Made by a program: the position numbers and the translations under genes. Positions 15,142 through 17,604 of a stretch of DNA of 17,604 nt are shown here, piece after piece; within the stretch, counting starts at the first letter, position 1, and each line of letters starts with the position of its first letter. The stretch covers positions 1-17,604 of the forward strand of contig CAKUKR010000049.1 in the NCBI GenBank assembly GCA_934663645.1, written 5' to 3'. This stretch comes from an uncultured Muribaculaceae bacterium (GTDB lineage: Bacteria > Bacteroidota > Bacteroidia > Bacteroidales > Muribaculaceae). The notes beneath the pieces were generated by a model. It worked only from the letters and a program-made list of their open reading frames with translations, ran no database searches and was not told where the DNA came from.

Positions 15142-15219
15142 TTATTCTGCCGCAAACGGCACAAAATACCCATTCGCGGCAGAATAAACTATGGTTTATT
15201 TTGCCGCAAACGCTTTTTT
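15142..15219. repeat. Three-copy inverted/direct repeat between topA and the TatD-like gene
   Basis: Arm A TTATTCTGCCGC (15142-15153), arm B GCGGCAGAATAAAC (15176-15189) and arm C GTTTATTTTGCCGC (15194-15207). A and C are direct copies (both continue AAACG); B is complementary to each. Hairpin B:C has 14 pairs (one G:U) and loop TATG, with a T6 run seven bases on (15214-15219). A:B is an alternative 12-bp stem. It probably ends the converging transcripts of topA and the TatD-like gene. Confidence 0.75.
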
Positions 15220-15874
15220 ACGCACCATTGTCCATGCCGAGGAAGCGGGCGGCGTTGGCTGCCGCCATCGGGGTCATGTCCTCGCTGCGCACGGCAGAAA
15301 GCGACGCTATGACAGTTTCGATGCCAGTGTCTGCATTATCAGTCTCGGCAAGGATGTATTCCTGCGGCATGGCTCTGACTGTCTGCTCGTTGAAGTCCAC
15401 ACCGAAACTCAGGTAAATGCCATGGCGTGTGAACATTTCAGCCACTGACGGTTTCCCGCGGAAACCGTGAATGCACCACGGCATGGCCAGCGCTAAGTCG
15501 CGGCGCAGCCCGAGGATGATGTCGTGAGCCTTCACATCGTGGATTATCAGCGGCTTGCGCAGCCGTTCCGACAGCTCAACATGACGGCGCAGCGTCAGCA
15601 GCTGGCGGAACATCGCGCCGCCGCGCAGCTTGTCTATGCCAGCCTCGCCAACAGCGACGACCTGCGGCATTTCCGCCACGGCGGTTAGCATCTCCCACGC
15701 CGCGTCGGGTATGTCCGCCGCCGTATCCCAAGGATGTATCCCCACGGAATACGCTATGCCTTCCGGCAGAACCACCTCTGACGGGTCTTGATGCTGCGAG
15801 GCGAGCTGCACAGCCGACAGCGACACGACGCTCTGCCTCCGCTCGTGATGTGTATGAATGTCAAGTATCTGCAT
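15218..15874 (-). CDS. TatD-family metal-dependent hydrolase
   Basis: TatD-family amidohydrolase, a TIM-barrel metal-dependent DNase/hydrolase acting in the cytoplasm; the substrate in this organism is unknown. Metal ligands are readable in order: His7 and His9 (DIHTHH), Glu77 (VGEAGID), His112 (LIIHDVKAH), His136 (CIHGFRG) and Asp179 (AETDN). At 218 aa it is about 40 residues shorter than usual TatD proteins but has the whole ligand set, as in compact Bacteroidetes members. The start MQILDIHTHH at 15874 puts the HxH motif at the N-terminus as expected. No clear promoter was found; two direct repeats lie just upstream. Confidence 0.88.
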   Translation of the reverse strand: MQILDIHTHHERRQSVVSLSAVQLASQHQDPSEVVLPEGIAYSVGIHPWDTAADIPDAAWEMLTAVAEMPQVVAVGEAGIDKLRGGAMFRQLLTLRRHVELSERLRKPLIIHDVKAHDIILGLRRDLALAMPWCIHGFRGKPSVAEMFTRHGIYLSFGVDFNEQTVRAMPQEYILAETDNADTGIETVIASLSAVRSEDMTPMAAANAARFLGMDNGA

Positions 15875-15882
15875 AATAAAAT

Positions 15883-15929
15883 AACCGCAATCTCAACTCC
15901 TATATTATATGAGAACCGCAATCTCAACT
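15883..15929. repeat. Two 16-base direct repeats upstream of the TatD-like gene
   Basis: AACCGCAATCTCAACT occurs at 15883-15898 and again, identically, at 15914-15929, spaced 31 bases start to start (about three helical turns). They lie 9 and 40 bases upstream of the start codon. An operator for a regulator bound to one face of the DNA is possible; a local duplication is the alternative. Confidence 0.8.
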
Positions 15930-15975
15930 GCAATTACAAAAGCAGGCGCATCATCTCTTTGGAACCCAATGCCTT

Positions 15976-16003
15976 AAAAATGCTCTTTCCAAAGAGCATT
16001 TTT
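15976..16003. terminator. Bidirectional terminator-like hairpin
   Basis: AAAAATGCTCTTT pairs with AAAGAGCATTTTT around a two-base loop (CC). Each side carries A and T runs, so it can end transcription both ways. It is most likely a second stop for kbl transcripts on the minus strand. Confidence 0.6.
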
Positions 16004-16086
16004 ATCCCATTTTTGCTCTTTAGAAAGAATAATTCTCGCACAACGTTGACTATCAGCGGAATACAACCCTCAAAATTTCCGTCAAA

Positions 16087-16165
16087 GTGCGGACATGGCG
16101 TTAGGCAAATGTAGGGACGCACCCTGAGTGCGTCCGGGGACGGAATGTGCCTACATTGACCGCAC
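16087..16165. repeat. Nested palindromic element (REP-like)
   Basis: Three nested complementary pairs: GTGCGG (16087-16092) with CCGCAC (16160-16165); AATGTAGG (16108-16115) with CCTACATT (16150-16157); GGACGCAC (16115-16122) with GTGCGTCC (16128-16135), loop CCTGA. The GTAGGGACGCAC...GTGCGTCC core resembles REP-like palindromes scattered in bacterial genomes; the copy number here is one. Confidence 0.6.
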
Positions 16166-16199
16166 ATTTCGGAAATCACGAATACACCGAACCCGGTCT

Positions 16200-16236
16200 C
16201 AACAAAAAGGGACACGCCAACTGGCATGTCCCTTTT
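16200..16236 (-). terminator. Rho-independent terminator of kbl
   Basis: On the minus strand AAAAGGGACA pairs with TGTCCCTTTT, an interior C-A mismatch and three more GC pairs close on loop AGTT; the run TTTTTGTT follows. It begins about 35 bases past the kbl stop codon. Confidence 0.85.
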
Positions 16237-16270
16237 ACGGTCATTTGCCGGCTATGCCGGTATGAGTGTT

Positions 16271-17467
16271 TCAGCCTTTGAGCACACCGAGCTTCTTGCC
16301 CACCTTGATGAATGCGGCAATGGCGCGGTCGAGCTGCTCGCGGTTGTGTCCGGCAGAGAGCTGAACGCGGATGCGGGCCTGTCCCTTCGGCACAACGGGA
16401 TAGTAGAAGCCCGTCACATAGATGCCCTCGTTCTGCATCTCGGCAGCGAAGTCCTGCGACAGCTTGGCGTCGTAGAGCATCACGGCGCAGATAGCGGACT
16501 GAGTCGGCTTGATGTCGAAGCCGGCAGCGAGCATCTTGTCGCGGAAATAGGTCACGTTGTCCATCAGGCGGGTGTGCAGGTCATCGCTCTCGCCGAGCAT
16601 CTTGAACATCTCGATGCTTGCGCCGACGATAGAGGGTGCCACAGAGTTGGAGAACAGGTAGGGGCGCGAACGCTGGCGGAGCATGTCGATTATCTCCTTC
16701 GGGCCGGTAGTGAAGCCGCCCATCGCGCCGCCGAATGACTTGCCGAGCGTGCCGGTGAAAATGTCAATCTTGCCGTAGCAGTTGAACTGCTCAGCCACAC
16801 CGTGTCCGGTCGGGCCTACGACACCTGCAGAGTGGCTCTCGTCCACCATTACAAGCGCGTCATACTTCTCTGCCAGCTCGCAGATCTTGTCCATCGGGGC
16901 GACGTTGCCGTCCATTGAGAACACGCCGTCGGTAGCGATGATGCGGAAGCGGCAGTCCTGTGCCTCCTTCAGGCAACGCTCCAGGTCGGCCATGTCGGCA
17001 TTGGCATAGCGCAGACGCTTTGCCTTGCACAGACGCACGCCGTCGATGATAGAGGCATGGTTCAGCGCGTCAGAGATGATAGCGTCCTCCGGGCCGAACA
17101 ACGGCTCGAACAGGCCGCCGTTGGCGTCGAAGCAAGCGGCATACAATATGGTGTCCTCGGTGTGGAAATAGTCAGAAATGGCGCGTTCCAGCTCCTTGTG
17201 CATATCCTGTGTGCCGCAGATGAAACGAACCGACGACATGCCGTAGCCGCGACGGTCCATAGCCTTCTTGGCAGCATCGATAAGACGCTGGTTGTCAGAA
17301 AGTCCGAGATAGTTGTTGGCGCAGAAGTTGAGCACTTCGCCCTTGGTGTTCTCCACGGCGATGCCAGCACGCTGCGGGGTGGTGATGATACGCTCGTTCT
17401 TGTACAATCCTGCATCCTTGATGTCTTGCAGCTCCTTGGTAAGGTAGCTCTTGAAATTCTTATACAT
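16271..17467 (-). CDS. kbl: Glycine C-acetyltransferase (2-amino-3-ketobutyrate CoA ligase)
   Basis: A PLP-dependent alpha-oxoamine synthase that, with threonine dehydrogenase, converts threonine-derived 2-amino-3-ketobutyrate plus CoA into glycine and acetyl-CoA. Length from the ATG at 17467 is 398 aa, standard for Kbl. Landmarks: NNYLGLSDN (52-60), NHAS (136-139; His137 probably stacks on PLP), VDESHS (208-213; Asp209 binds the pyridine nitrogen) and FTGTLGKSFGG, with Lys243 the Schiff-base lysine. The frame is open 37 codons further, but TAATTTTG at 17500-17507 lies in that extension, so the 17467 start is preferred. It is transcribed alone; the threonine dehydrogenase gene is not in the window. 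Closely related BioF-type synthases are the main alternative, but the match to Kbl is close. Confidence 0.95.
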   Translation of the reverse strand: MYKNFKSYLTKELQDIKDAGLYKNERIITTPQRAGIAVENTKGEVLNFCANNYLGLSDNQRLIDAAKKAMDRRGYGMSSVRFICGTQDMHKELERAISDYFHTEDTILYAACFDANGGLFEPLFGPEDAIISDALNHASIIDGVRLCKAKRLRYANADMADLERCLKEAQDCRFRIIATDGVFSMDGNVAPMDKICELAEKYDALVMVDESHSAGVVGPTGHGVAEQFNCYGKIDIFTGTLGKSFGGAMGGFTTGPKEIIDMLRQRSRPYLFSNSVAPSIVGASIEMFKMLGESDDLHTRLMDNVTYFRDKMLAAGFDIKPTQSAICAVMLYDAKLSQDFAAEMQNEGIYVTGFYYPVVPKGQARIRVQLSAGHNREQLDRAIAAFIKVGKKLGVLKG

Positions 17468-17499
17468 GATATTCGTTTTACAAGGTTGATTTTCCACCC

Positions 17500-17507
17500 C
17501 AAAATTA
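17500..17507 (-). promoter_or_regulatory. -7 element of the kbl promoter
   Basis: TAATTTTG on the minus strand matches TAnnTTTG; transcription would start near 17493, 26 bases before the kbl ATG. No good TTTG lies at the -33 distance. Upstream (17508-17604) nothing else is recognised. Confidence 0.65.
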
Positions 17508-17604
17508 GTCATTTTTCCGCACATCGGCACACCCGCAGCCGATTTTTCTGCCGCCCCGCAATGCCGCGACACCCCCAATCGACCCGGAAAATGCGGAAAA
17601 CCGC

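Larger units (their letters stand above)
15875..16270. other. Intergenic region of about 400 bases rich in repeats
   Basis: No convincing gene: the open frames here (for example on the minus strand, 15934-16227) read through hairpins and lack protein character. It holds, left to right, paired direct repeats, an AT-rich hairpin, a nested palindromic element and the kbl terminator, listed separately. Confidence 0.7.

Noticed and set aside
15934..16227. Minus-strand 97-aa frame between the TatD-like gene and kbl
   Set aside because: It passes through two hairpins and the kbl terminator and has no protein-like features.

Overview
The window looks like chromosomal DNA of a Bacteroidales bacterium, plausibly of the Muribaculaceae/Bacteroidaceae type (inference). 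Almost every convincing promoter has the Bacteroidetes layout: TTTG, about 19-20 bases, then TAnnTTTG. Starts are preceded by A-rich leaders rather than clear Shine-Dalgarno sequences. The recognisable genes (meaB, topA, kbl, and a large secreted protein with jelly-roll/FN3-like modules and a T9SS-like tail) fit that phylum. No rRNA, CRISPR array, IS element or integrase was seen.

Left flank (1-1578): the 3' end of an unidentified + strand gene; then, on the minus strand, a tRNA-Lys(UUU) with its own promoter and terminator, and meaB, the GTPase chaperone of methylmalonyl-CoA mutase, also with promoter and terminator. A C-rich gap without a recognisable gene follows (1579-1877).

Accessory region (about 1878-8275, + strand): eleven closely spaced genes, most of unknown function, behind a TAACTTTG promoter element. 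They are a 66-aa protein; two small basic proteins built from an SGKxDxRT repeat; a TerB-like acidic helical protein; a tail-anchored membrane protein; a small tandem-repeat protein; a coiled-coil protein; a voltage-gated-channel-like protein with five regularly spaced S4 arginines but a non-canonical pore loop and a large soluble C-terminus; a 58-aa very basic protein; a PD-(D/E)XK-type nuclease fused to the same tandem-repeat domain; and a frameshifted second copy of the tail-anchored protein. The domains recur: the repeat domain appears alone and fused to the nuclease, the tail-anchored family twice, the basic repeat three times. I suggest the genes form one functional system that combines membrane/channel and nuclease components, possibly a stress or conflict (defence) system. 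That role is inference; no known system name could be assigned.

Right flank (8276-17604): a minus-strand membrane-anchored hypothetical protein, divergent from a 1050-aa secreted modular protein; topA with its own promoter; a convergent TatD-family hydrolase; a roughly 400-base gap rich in inverted and direct repeats; and kbl (2-amino-3-ketobutyrate CoA ligase) on the minus strand with terminator and promoter element. These appear to be ordinary chromosomal genes surrounding the accessory cluster.
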